Below are positions 39,349 through 47,897 of a stretch of DNA of 64,000 nt, one piece after another (position 1 is the stretch's first letter; each line of letters starts with the position of its first letter). The DNA is from Promethearchaeota archaeon Loki_b32 (lineage in GTDB: Archaea > Asgardarchaeota > Lokiarchaeia > Sigyniarchaeales > SOKP01), in assembly GCA_005223125.1 (NCBI GenBank), contig NJBH01000003.1, positions 1 to 64,000 of the forward strand, written 5' to 3'. Both the position numbers and the translations under genes were made by a program. Under the pieces are notes generated by a model. It made no database searches. It was given only the letters and a program-made list of their open reading frames with translations, and was not told the origin of the DNA.

Positions 39349-39584
39349 TTGTTAACTCCTCTATATTAACACTTTTTTGAAATTTTATTATTATATTATT
39401 ATAATTAATTATTTACTATCTTTGTAAAAGCTTATAAAAATTGACATTTTTTTTCTGAAGATTAATGGTTTATATCTCCATTAAAATACAACAATGGACA
39501 GTGTATATTATTGTTGAACTTGCATTGTTATTTACGAAAATTTGGTTAAATTTATAAAAAAGATAAGAAAAAAAAAAAGAAATG

Positions 39585-40865
39585 TTAGAGCAATTTAAAT
39601 AATTGTCTTAGTGTTAGACTCATGATATATTGCTGAATTTGTCTTGTACCTCCGCCAATTTCCTGAATTCTGGTTATGCCTAGTAAATCTTGCATTAATG
39701 TATTATCACACACACCAGCACCTCCCATAAGATTAGCACACTCATAAGCTGTTCTTTGAGCCAACTTAGCACTTATTGATTTCAGTTGGGCTGCTGTGGC
39801 CATTAAAGTTAAACTAAATTGTTTAGGGAGGGATCCAAATTGTTCCACTTTTTTATCTACCATTTGACATACGTTTAAAGTAGATAAAGTAAGATTCATA
39901 GTTTCTGCCCATAAATCTGCTAAAGGAAATCCAACCCCTTGAAATTTTAAAATCTCTTGATCAAATTGCTTTCTCATGTTAGCATAAATAACAGCATGAG
40001 TTATAGCATTCCAAGCTTCTGCCGCGTTTAGTATCACAATCCCTAATCGTTCCAAATTCAATCCTTCAAAAAGATATTCCCTTCCTTGACCTGGTTTACC
40101 TAAAACATACTCTGGAGGTACTTTTAAATTTGTGAAAGTTTCTTTACCAAGATGAATTCTTGGAGTCCATGGAATATTGATTCTTTCTGCTTTCCATCCA
40201 TCCCAAGATGTATCAACTAAAAATTGTCCCATAGTATTGCCACTATTCTTTTCAGTAACGGCATAAATTATTGCCCAATCTGCTTTAGGTCCATTTGTTT
40301 GGTAAATTTTTTCTCCGTTAAGAATATAACTTCCATCTTCTTGTTGATCACAAGTTGTTAACATATGAACTGCATCAGAACCTCTTTCAGGTTCGGTGAT
40401 ACAAATACATCCATTTTTCTGCCCTGTTACTAATTCTTTTAGCGCTTTTAAGCGAATATCAACATCTTCATGATGCACCAATAGAGGATTTATTGCTAAA
40501 ACATTAGCACCCATTCCCATTGTAAGTTGAGGGTCAAAAAAATCAGTAGCTAATGTTCTCATAAATTCAGCTGTTAATCCATACGGCTCAAAATTCATAT
40601 CAAGAACATCAAAATTATTTATTCGTGTAACTAAACCTTCTTTACCAATTTCAGGAATCCACTCATAAAAATCTTCATTATGAGTGATATTATTCCTCTT
40701 TTCAAAACCGATATAGAACTTTTGAGCTTTCTTAAGAAAATCTAAATGCTCCTTTTCCAAAAAAGACATCAAATTGTAATTCAAGAATTTATAACGATTC
40801 TTTAAAGAAAGCTTCTCAAGTATTTCATCATTAATACATTGAACTTCTCCTTTTTTGATAACCAT
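39585..40865 (-). CDS. Acyl-CoA dehydrogenase
   Basis: The 426-residue flavoenzyme has ICITEPERGSDAVHML (FAD contact near 153), GSYILNGEKIYQTNGPKADWAIIYAV, a substrate helix and the C-terminal GGAGVCDNTLMQDLLGITRIQEIGGGTRQIQQYIM. Glu in RIQEIGGGT is the catalytic-base position. Its N-terminal half contains an unusual leader (about 1-60) rich in K and N. It is upstream of the acyl-CoA ligase on the same strand with a 236-nt gap and divergent from the next DUF35 gene. It would oxidise the CoA ester made by the ligase. Confidence 0.9.
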   Translation of the reverse strand: MVIKKGEVQCINDEILEKLSLKNRYKFLNYNLMSFLEKEHLDFLKKAQKFYIGFEKRNNITHNEDFYEWIPEIGKEGLVTRINNFDVLDMNFEPYGLTAEFMRTLATDFFDPQLTMGMGANVLAINPLLVHHEDVDIRLKALKELVTGQKNGCICITEPERGSDAVHMLTTCDQQEDGSYILNGEKIYQTNGPKADWAIIYAVTEKNSGNTMGQFLVDTSWDGWKAERINIPWTPRIHLGKETFTNLKVPPEYVLGKPGQGREYLFEGLNLERLGIVILNAAEAWNAITHAVIYANMRKQFDQEILKFQGVGFPLADLWAETMNLTLSTLNVCQMVDKKVEQFGSLPKQFSLTLMATAAQLKSISAKLAQRTAYECANLMGGAGVCDNTLMQDLLGITRIQEIGGGTRQIQQYIMSLTLRQLFKLL

Positions 40866-41012
40866 TTAACTCAACTCTAAAAATTTAAATTAATTTTTTT
40901 AGTAGTAATATTGCCCATATCTCTTAAAATTATTTAAAATGTCTGTAAAAATTAAAGAAAGGGAATCAGAGGTTTTTAAAATTATAAATACTACTAATCA
41001 CAATATTAATCA

Positions 41013-41020
41013 TTATAAAA
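41013..41020 (+). promoter_or_regulatory. Candidate TATA box for the DUF35-thiolase operon
   Basis: TTATAAAA is centred about 30 nt upstream of the ATG at 41047, the distance expected for an archaeal TATA box serving a leaderless message. It favours 41047 over the upstream ATG at 40939. Confidence 0.4.
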
Positions 41021-41046
41021 ATTACAATCAAAAAAAATTTAAAATA

Positions 41047-41508
41047 ATGACTGAAAAAATAGTTGTTGCAAATAAAGGGTTAGTAAGAGCAGAATTTGCT
41101 TTTTGGGTTGGCCGATACATGGACAAGTTTTTTGATGCTTTTGAAAATAAGAAAATACTTGGAAATAAATGTCCTAAATGTGGAGATGTTTTTGTTCCAC
41201 CAAGAAAAATATGTGGAAAATGTAATATTATGATCCCTTTTGATCAAAATTGGGTAGATTTGCCAGATACTGGTACTTTAAAGAATTATACTATAACATA
41301 TTACAAAATAAATGATAGAGCCAGTCGAAAGGTTAAGAAACCTCAAATTATTGGGATGGTACAAATTGATGGGAGTAATACAGCAATAATTTACCGTCTA
41401 TTAGATATTGAACCAGAAGAAGTGAAGATAGAAATGAAAGTTAAAGTTGTATGGGAAGATAAAACTAAAGGCGACCCTTCAGATATTAAGGGTTTCGTAA
41501 AAATCTGA
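41047..41508 (+). CDS. DUF35 Zn-ribbon/OB-fold protein
   Basis: It has zinc ribbon CPKCGDVFVPPRKICGKC and an OB fold (TGTLKNYTITYYKI and MVQIDGSNTAIIYRL). The ORF track begins at 40939, but the extra 36 residues are Asn/Lys-rich and unlike the family. The ATG at 41047 gives 153 aa, places the first Cys near residue 42 as in the other DUF35 copies, and has a TATA box about 30 nt before it. It is the first gene of a four-gene operon (DUF35, two thiolase-fold genes, DUF35). Confidence 0.85.
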   Translation: MTEKIVVANKGLVRAEFAFWVGRYMDKFFDAFENKKILGNKCPKCGDVFVPPRKICGKCNIMIPFDQNWVDLPDTGTLKNYTITYYKINDRASRKVKKPQIIGMVQIDGSNTAIIYRLLDIEPEEVKIEMKVKVVWEDKTKGDPSDIKGFVKI

Positions 41509-41523
41509 GAGGTGATAAAATAG

Positions 41524-42666
41524 GTGCAAAAAGTAGGAATTGTAGGATTCTACCAAGTAAAATTACTTTCTGATGCAAATTATGGTCGTTATGAAATGAT
41601 CTTTGAAGCGGTAAGAGGAGCTCTTGATAAAGCAGGATTAAAGAAAAAGGATATAACAACGGTAATTTCATGTACAAATGATTATTATGATGGGAGAACT
41701 ATTTCTAATGCTTTTGCTGTTGAAGCAGGTGGTGCATACTTAGCAGATGAGTCAAAAGTAGAGATGGATGGTGCACACGCATTACTTTATGGGATGATGA
41801 GAATTTTATCTGGGAATCATAAATTAGCAGTGATTTGGGCAGGGAGTATGGCTTCATGTTTTCCATATCATTCAGCTAGATTATTTGAGACTGATCCAAT
41901 ATGGGAAAGACCTAGTGCTTATGTTAATGATATAACAGCAGCTGGGTTTCAGATGAGAGCTTATATGGAGAAATATGGGGTTAGTGTTGAAGAAATGGCC
42001 AAAGTAGTGGTCAAAAATAGAAGAAATGCATCCAAAAATTTATTAGCTTTAGAAGAAGCTCAAAATCCTAATTTAACAGTTAAAGATGTTTTAGACTCTG
42101 AAATTTATGCTGATCCGGTGACTGAACTTATGGTGGCTCAACCTTGTGATGGTATTGCAGCAATACTTTTAGCTCCAGAGAAACAAGCTTTAAAAATTAC
42201 TGATAAACCAGTATGGATTACTGGAGTAGGATATAATCAAGATGCTTATTATCTTGGCGATAAAGATTTATCAGAATCTAAATCAATGAGACTAGCAGCT
42301 AAAATGGCATACGAAGCTGCTGGAATTACAGATCCAATAAAAGAAATTAATGTTGCTGAAATATTTGAAGCATATGCTCATGAAGAATTAATCTTAAAGG
42401 AAGCTCTAGGATTTGCTGAAAAAGGAAAAGGAGCATTTTTGAATTCTGAAATTGATGGAGAGCTTCCAATTAATCCTTCTGGGGGTGCACTCGGAGGTAA
42501 TCCACCTTGTGGAACAGGATTAATTAGAATTATTGAAGCTACGAAACAAATTACAGGTGAAGCAAATGGATATCAAGTAGAAGGTGTTAAAAAAGCTCTA
42601 GCAACAGGGCAGATTGGTATGTGTGCCCAAAATAATATAGTATATATATTGGAGGGGGGGAATTAA
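41524..42666 (+). CDS. Thiolase-fold protein, Cys-less subunit (type a)
   Basis: The 380-residue thiolase-fold protein starts at GTG with GAGGTGAT 8-15 nt upstream. The helix after the usual nucleophile reads KVEMDGAHALLYGMMRILSG, with Glu at the place of Cys. The C-terminal motifs are NVAEIFEAYAHEEL and NPSGGALGGNPPCGTGLI, lacking both family histidines. A Cys occurs late, in GQIGMCAQNN, at roughly the position of the second thiolase Cys. It matches the 23669 protein in subtype and gene order (followed by a type-b gene after 1 nt), so the two operons probably arose by duplication. Confidence 0.85.
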   Translation: MQKVGIVGFYQVKLLSDANYGRYEMIFEAVRGALDKAGLKKKDITTVISCTNDYYDGRTISNAFAVEAGGAYLADESKVEMDGAHALLYGMMRILSGNHKLAVIWAGSMASCFPYHSARLFETDPIWERPSAYVNDITAAGFQMRAYMEKYGVSVEEMAKVVVKNRRNASKNLLALEEAQNPNLTVKDVLDSEIYADPVTELMVAQPCDGIAAILLAPEKQALKITDKPVWITGVGYNQDAYYLGDKDLSESKSMRLAAKMAYEAAGITDPIKEINVAEIFEAYAHEELILKEALGFAEKGKGAFLNSEIDGELPINPSGGALGGNPPCGTGLIRIIEATKQITGEANGYQVEGVKKALATGQIGMCAQNNIVYILEGGN

Positions 42667-42667
42667 A

Positions 42668-43915
42668 ATGGGAAGACAAGTTTGTATCGCTAGCGCTGGA
42701 TTCAGCGAACATGCTTCAAAAAGATCTGATGTGAATATGCCAGAATTAGTCAGTGAAGCAATTGAAGATTGTTTAAAAAAAGTTCCAAGTGTCAGTGTAA
42801 ATGACATCGATGCTTTTGTTAATGGGAATATGCCTGCCTTTGAAGGTTCTAATATACCAGAATTATGGATGACTGATTGGATGGGAGCACGAAACAAACC
42901 ATTAATGAGAATTACAACTGGTGGAACAACGGGAGGATCAGTCGCTATTGGTGGATATTATACTGTAACAGCAGAATTACCAGGGATCGACACAGTTTTG
43001 GCAATAGCATTTGAACAACAATCCCAAGGGGACACTAGCACGGGCTTAGCTTCTGTTGCATATGGGGAAATATCAGTTCTAAACACTTTAGGCATTTCTT
43101 ATGAACAATTAACCCAATTATTATCTGCTGGCGCCGCAATTGGAGTTGCTTCTTACCAAGCTACTAATTATATGCGTAGAAGTAAAATTACGGAAGAAGA
43201 CTTAGCTAGAGTTGTTGTACAAAATAGACATAATGCTGCTAATACTTGGTGGGCTCATTTGAAAATGCCCGATCTAACAATCGCAGATGTATTAGAAACA
43301 CCATATATTTCATATCCTTTAAGATATGGTATGGTTTGTCCTGCGTCGGATGGAGCATGCGCCATGTTATTTACTACTGAAGAAAAAGCAAAAGATCTAT
43401 GCGATATACCTGTTTATGTAAATGGAGTAGGTAGTGTAGCTAATGAATCAGGAGTGCTAGGATATAATGGTAGTGGTGCTGGTCAATTAGATACTTCTGA
43501 ACAATTAGGAGCAATGAAATCTGCAGAACTTGCTTTTGGGCAGGCAGGCATTTCATTTCCAAGGAAAGAAATTGACTATGCTGAGGTTTATTCGCCTTTT
43601 CCAAACCAAGAACTAATGTGGATTGAAAGGTTAGGGTTGTTTGAGGAAAATACAGCTTCAGAAATGTATGAAACGGGTGTTACAGCTCTTAATGGAGAGT
43701 TACCAATAAATTGTTCTGGTGGAGTTAATTCAACTAACGCGATTGGAGCTTCAGCCATGGAAAGACCTGCAGTAGCAGCACTTCAGATTATGGGTAAAGC
43801 TAGTAATCAAGTACCAAAAACGGTACACACCGCTATTGGTCATGGATGGGGAGGTATTATAAATTTAATTACGATGATGGTGATGTCAAATAAACCTACA
43901 AGGAAAATTAAGTAA
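42668..43915 (+). CDS. Thiolase-fold protein, Cys-less subunit (type b)
   Basis: The 415-residue thiolase-fold protein has RITTGGTTGGSVAIGGYYTV with Gly for the catalytic Cys, DYAEVYSPFPNQEL in place of the HDAF motif, and NCSGGVNSTNAIGASAMERP with Asn for the GHP histidine. A late GHGWGG segment replaces the CxG motif. Its start is 1 nt from the previous stop, with GGAGGGGGG just upstream. It pairs with the type-a gene before it and a DUF35 gene after it (17-nt gap). It is probably part of one multi-subunit acyl-CoA enzyme. Confidence 0.85.
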   Translation: MGRQVCIASAGFSEHASKRSDVNMPELVSEAIEDCLKKVPSVSVNDIDAFVNGNMPAFEGSNIPELWMTDWMGARNKPLMRITTGGTTGGSVAIGGYYTVTAELPGIDTVLAIAFEQQSQGDTSTGLASVAYGEISVLNTLGISYEQLTQLLSAGAAIGVASYQATNYMRRSKITEEDLARVVVQNRHNAANTWWAHLKMPDLTIADVLETPYISYPLRYGMVCPASDGACAMLFTTEEKAKDLCDIPVYVNGVGSVANESGVLGYNGSGAGQLDTSEQLGAMKSAELAFGQAGISFPRKEIDYAEVYSPFPNQELMWIERLGLFEENTASEMYETGVTALNGELPINCSGGVNSTNAIGASAMERPAVAALQIMGKASNQVPKTVHTAIGHGWGGIINLITMMVMSNKPTRKIK

Positions 43916-43932
43916 ATGGAGGTATTAAAAAA

Positions 43933-44463
43933 ATGTCGAAAAGAACTCAAAGAAAATCAATGGGTTATATTAAAAAAGATTATATAAGAACTCGAACAAT
44001 GCCAGGCAGCTGGTATCTTTCCAGTTATAGGTTTAAATTCAATATAACTCACTTTAAACCTTTTCAGGACAAATTAAAAGAGAGAAAATTAGTAGGTTTA
44101 CAGTGTTCGAGCTGTAATCGAGTTTTCTTTCCACCTAGACTTATCTGTGGTAAATGTTTTGTAAAACCAGATCGATGGGTGGATTTACGTGAAACAGGGA
44201 GAGTTGCTACATTTACTATAACATACTTGAAGGATCTGGAAACTGGAGAAGTATCAGAAAGACCCGTTGTATTAGTTCAACAAGATGGATCTGATACTAC
44301 ATATACTGCTCAATTAAGCCCTGATGTGGATTATAAGGATACATATATAGGAATGCCAGTTAAGGTCCACTGGGCCGAAGAACCTACAGGGGGCTTAATG
44401 GATATTCAATTTTATGATTTAGTTGAAGATAATTCAAAAGATTTAGAATTACGTAAAGATTAA
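43933..44463 (+). CDS. DUF35 Zn-ribbon/OB-fold protein
   Basis: The 176-residue protein has ribbon CSSCNRVFFPPRLICGKC (about 58-75) and OB-fold parts TGRVATFTITYLKDL and VLVQQDGSDTTYTAQL, ending with the WAEEPTGGLMDIQFYDL strand. GGAGGT lies 8 nt before the ATG. It has an N-terminal basic extension of about 20 residues missing from the other DUF35 proteins. It closes the operon starting at 41047 and is followed by a T-rich tract. Confidence 0.88.
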   Translation: MSKRTQRKSMGYIKKDYIRTRTMPGSWYLSSYRFKFNITHFKPFQDKLKERKLVGLQCSSCNRVFFPPRLICGKCFVKPDRWVDLRETGRVATFTITYLKDLETGEVSERPVVLVQQDGSDTTYTAQLSPDVDYKDTYIGMPVKVHWAEEPTGGLMDIQFYDLVEDNSKDLELRKD

Positions 44464-44483
44464 TTATTTTTTTTTTATTTTTT
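44464..44483 (+). terminator. T-rich tract, candidate terminator
   Basis: A run of T residues broken by one A (ATTTTTTTTTTATTTTTT) starts right after the DUF35 stop codon, between two convergent genes. This is the kind of oligo-T signal that ends archaeal transcription. Confidence 0.45.
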
Positions 44484-44518
44484 ATAATTTACTCTTAGTA
44501 ATATTGAATATATCATTT

Positions 44519-45583
44519 TCAAGCACTTAGATAATTAGTTAATACATTGCTAATTTTTTCAATAGAATACTGTATATCATCTTCAAATATTCCATAATGA
44601 GTTACAAATCTAATTTTTTCTTTACTGATATTGAAAGCTAAAATCCCATCTTTTCCAAGCGTATTTACTATTTTAAATATACGTACATTTTTCTTAAGTT
44701 CAACAATTACAATATTTGTTTCTGGTTTATGTACATTTATAGGTAAATCATAAGATTCAATTCCTTCAGCAAGTAGTTTTGCGTTTTTATGATCTTCTTC
44801 GAGTCGGTCAATCCATTTTTGCTCAAGCGCTATTAATCCAAAAGATGCAATTATTCCAGCTTGACGCATGCCTCCACCAAGCATTTTTCGATATCTCCTA
44901 GCATTTGTGATAAATTCTTTTGATCCAGCAACAATTGATCCAACTGGACAAGATAATCCTTTAGATAGACAAAACATGACACTATCAATATGTCTGGTGA
45001 ATTCTGTAATCGGAACTTTAAGGCTTACTGCTGCATTAAATATTCTTGCTCCATCTAAATGTAATTTTAAATCATTCTTGTCTGAAAACTCCTTCATATC
45101 TTTAATTACTTCCGGTCGAATAATTACTCCTCCGTGATAATTGTGAGTATTTTCTACAGAAAAGAGAGTTGTAGGTGGTTCATGTATATCCTCTCTATCA
45201 CGAATTAGTTTTTGGAGTTGATCAAATGAAGGAACACCTTTATTCGAAGGATAAGTCCTAATCATTAATCCTCCAATACGAGCAGCACTACCTACCTCAT
45301 TTTTGTATATATGACTTAATTCTTCTAATAGAATCTCATCACCAGGATTAGTTTGTGAGAGTAATGAAACTAAATTTCCTTGTGTCCCAGAAGTAACAAA
45401 TAATGCTGCTTCTTTACCAATAACTTCAGCTGCTCTTTTTTCCAGTTTATTTACGGTGGGATCTTCTCCTTCAACATCATCTCCAATTTTGGAATCATCA
45501 AGTGATCTGAGCATCTCCCACATTTCTTCAGATGGCTTGGTAACAGTATCAGAACGAAAATCTACAATTTTCAATTTAATCAA
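44519..45583 (-). CDS. ltaE: Low-specificity L-threonine aldolase
   Basis: The 354-residue PLP enzyme cleaves L-threonine or allo-threonine to glycine and acetaldehyde. Motifs are VDFRSDTVTKPSEEMWEML at the N terminus, FVTSGTQGNLVSLLSQ, ENTHNYHGGVI, HLDGARIFNAAVSL with the cofactor Asp, and SVMFCLSKGLSCPVGS with the PLP lysine. The start is TTG (no ATG is available). A second, broken copy lies at 51109. This is the only complete copy in the window. It is convergent with the DUF35 operon. Confidence 0.93.
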   Translation of the reverse strand: MIKLKIVDFRSDTVTKPSEEMWEMLRSLDDSKIGDDVEGEDPTVNKLEKRAAEVIGKEAALFVTSGTQGNLVSLLSQTNPGDEILLEELSHIYKNEVGSAARIGGLMIRTYPSNKGVPSFDQLQKLIRDREDIHEPPTTLFSVENTHNYHGGVIIRPEVIKDMKEFSDKNDLKLHLDGARIFNAAVSLKVPITEFTRHIDSVMFCLSKGLSCPVGSIVAGSKEFITNARRYRKMLGGGMRQAGIIASFGLIALEQKWIDRLEEDHKNAKLLAEGIESYDLPINVHKPETNIVIVELKKNVRIFKIVNTLGKDGILAFNISKEKIRFVTHYGIFEDDIQYSIEKISNVLTNYLSA

Positions 45584-45654
45584 GACTTTATTTATTATAA
45601 GTTAAATCTCTATAATGTATCATAAAAATAAAAGAGTATGATAATAAGTGATAT

Positions 45655-45775
45655 GATCAATAATTTGAAATTTCATTTTAGGACGCAAAACAGAAGTTCA
45701 AATTCAAAATTTCAATACCATAATCTTTTAATCGAAGAATCTCATTTAATCTAAAAAATTTGTCATCAAAGATTG
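45655..45775 (-). pseudogene. Relic of a DUF362 gene
   Basis: Two short stretches match the intact DUF362 gene at 52156-52995. ATCAATAATTTGAAATTTCA and what follows match about 52388-52430, and CCATAATCTTTTAATCGAAG and what follows match about 52660-52720. The intervening 230 bases and both ends of the gene are gone. Its place between ltaE and the permease is the same as in the right copy. Confidence 0.6.
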
Positions 45776-45845
45776 AGATATCAAATTAATAGACGTAATT
45801 AAAAAAATAAAAAAAAATTTTAAATTTTATTTAAAGTTAAGTAAA

Positions 45846-46595
45846 TTACAAACCTGGAATTCCTGTTCGTTTGTGAACGATATCTAATCCTTTGGAAATA
45901 ATCGCAATTGTGACTAGAAAGATAATAGCGACAAGGATGTAGGTAGTTAGCGATATAGCCGTAACTGACACGATAGATTTCGCCTGAGCAAATAGTTCGG
46001 TGGCTCCAACTAAAGAAACAACGACAGTATATTTAGGAAGGTATGCTGCTTCATTAGACCACGAAGGAATGACACGGCGTAGTGTTTGTGGTAATACAAC
46101 ATGGCGAATACCAGCTAGACGAGACATGCCCAATGATTGGGCAGCCATTAACTGCCCAGTCCCTACCGACATAAAAGATCCACAGAAGTATTCAGCTTGA
46201 TAGGCTGCACTATTTAGACCTAGTGTGATTAGGGCGACTAAAGTTCGGTGATTTAGGAGGATGATAGTGATATCCTTATCTAGTATTTTGAAGCTAGTAT
46301 CTAATCCCTAGCTTCCCACTGGGATATTTAGGCTAACGTGAAGAAAATAAATGAATAATAATTACGCGAGCAAAGGTGTACCACGCATAAACTCAATATA
46401 CACGATAGCAATTCGTGAGAGAATCCAACCACCATACTGACGGAGAGTAGCTAGGATAAGACCAAGAAAAAAGCCCATCATAAGCGCCCATGCATACAAC
46501 CACATCGTCAATAAAAAACCTGAGAAGATATGATCACAGTATTCTAGGACAGTAAGAAGTTCGGCTATGGGATTAGTAGTACCTTGAAATATCAT
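45846..46595 (-). pseudogene. Amino-acid ABC permease with two nonsense codons
   Basis: The ORF track shows two pieces (46362-46595 and 45846-46172), but they are in one frame and together align over the full length with the intact permease at 54893 (249 aa). The frame is broken by TAA at 46362-46364, after RGTPLLA, where the intact copy has Gln. It is broken again by TAG at 46308-46310, where the intact copy has Trp (IERWAF). The region between the stops also has several substitutions. The C-terminal half ([36 protein letters not shown]) still reads well, so decay is fairly recent. Confidence 0.85.
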
Positions 46596-47330
46596 TTACT
46601 TTCCTCCTCATATGATTGCTTTAAAAGCTCTTCATGGCTTCCATATAATATCTGAAGCTGTTTGAGAAATTTTTTTACTCGATCAGACTTAGGCGAGGTG
46701 AAGAAATGTTTAGGAGTTCCCTGTTCTAAGATAACTCCATCACCGAGAAAAATCATTTCTGATGCAACAGCTCTCGCGAAACCCATTTCGTGAGTGACAA
46801 CTATCATTGTAGTACCTGCTTTAGCAATATCCAACATCACTTGGAGTACTTCGCCAATCAGTTCAGGATCTAAAGCAGAAGTAGGCTCGTCAAACAAGAT
46901 TACATCTGGCTCCATGGCCAAAGCACGTGCAATACCTACACGTTGTTGTTGTCCACCAGATAGTTCTGCAGGATAGTGATCAGCCCATTGCTCCATTTTA
47001 ACTTGTTGCAATGCCTCTAGTGCCTTTGCGCGAGCTTCTTCCTTTAAAAGACCTTTCACCCGGCGAAGCCCTATACTAACATTATCTATCGCTTTGAGAT
47101 GAGAAAATAGATTAAAAGTTTGGAATACCATGCCGATCCTTGCTCGTATCGTATTAAGATTTATTCCAGATGCCATAAAATTCTGTCCACGAAGATATAC
47201 TTCACCCTTATCTGGTGGGCTTAGCATATTGATGCAACGAAGTAGTGTACTTTTACCAGAACCACTTGGCCCAAATATTACCTTGACTTCTCGCTCTGCT
47301 ACTTCGAGTGAAACACCCTTAATAAATCCG
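46592..47330 (-). pseudogene. Amino-acid ABC transporter ATPase, 5' truncated
   Basis: The ORF track starts at an internal ATG (47227). The frame is open upstream to about 47330 and still has Walker A (GPSGSGKST), the signature LSGGQQQR, Walker B with DEPTSALDP and the H-loop VTHEMG. It lacks the first 19 or so residues and any start codon present in the intact homologue at 55639. At about 47325-47340 the sequence changes abruptly into an acetyltransferase fragment on the other strand, marking a deletion or recombination joint. The four-base overlap with the permease is kept. Confidence 0.8.
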
Positions 47331-47897
47331 GAGCAATTCCAAGATAAAGATTTAATGGTATTTCCCTGTTTAGTGTCACATTCAAAATTTTCTCAGAGGG
47401 GAATTGGGAAACAATTAATTGAAGCAGCAGAGAAAGAAACTTTCAATCAAAAGCGAAAGGGAATTGCAACGATTGGTTATTTTTGGGATTTTTGGTTTAT
47501 GCCTGCAAAGTATTTTTTAAACCTTGGTTTTAAAGTCATGGTAAGGAGGGGTGAAGAAACAATATTATAGAAACAGTTTGATCAAACTGCAGAACCACCT
47601 ACATTTAGGGAAGAAAACTATAAATTTAAACCCATTAAAGGAAAAGTGGTAATAGATCTATTTTGGAGTACTTTCTGTTTAACCAGTGATGTTGAAGCCC
47701 AAAGAGTTCGAGAAATAGTCTCAGAATATGGAGGTACTGTGATTTCAAATGAATATTCTGCTGATAATCAATCAATTTTACAACAATATGGTATTTCTCG
47801 AAGAATCTATGTGAATGGTAAAATAGTTGAAGTGAGTCCAGAAATAGAAAAAGAAGAGCTTAGACAAGAAATTGAAAATGCTAAAATAAAGATTTAG
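47331..47897 (+). pseudogene. GNAT acetyltransferase with YoaP-like C-terminal domain, broken
   Basis: The forward frame from the joint (about 47331) reads a GNAT core ([17 protein letters not shown] and YFLNLGFKVMVRRGEE). It meets TAG at 47568-47570 and continues in the same frame through 47897 as a thioredoxin-like YoaP domain (VVIDLFWSTFCLTSDVEAQRVREIV, ISRRIYVNGKIVE). The TAG is probably a former Trp codon (TTATAGAAACAG). The N-terminal half of the enzyme is deleted. The ORF 47130-47570 in the track mixes antisense ATPase codons with this gene and is not real as such. Confidence 0.75.

Larger units (their letters stand above)
44519..47330 (-). repeat. Left copy of a duplicated ltaE-DUF362-ABC block
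   Basis: The order on the reverse strand (left to right) is ltaE, a short DUF362 relic, permease and ATPase. It matches the order and sequence of 51109-56430, apart from the insertion sequence in the right copy. Even the noncoding string near ltaE (TATAATGT..CATAAAAATAAAAGAGT) is shared. In this copy ltaE is intact and all the rest is decayed. Confidence 0.75.

Noticed and set aside
40939-41046. N-terminal extension of the DUF35 protein
   Set aside because: The 36 residues are low-complexity N/K-rich, unlike the family; the ATG at 41047 has a TATA box at the right distance.
46308-46364. Stop codons read as amino acids (recoding) in the permease
   Set aside because: One stop is TAA and one TAG, nearby residues have also drifted, and an intact copy exists, so decay is simpler.
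47130-47570. 146-aa forward ORF taken as one gene
   Set aside because: Its first two-fifths are antisense to the truncated ATPase; only the part after about 47331 is acetyltransferase.
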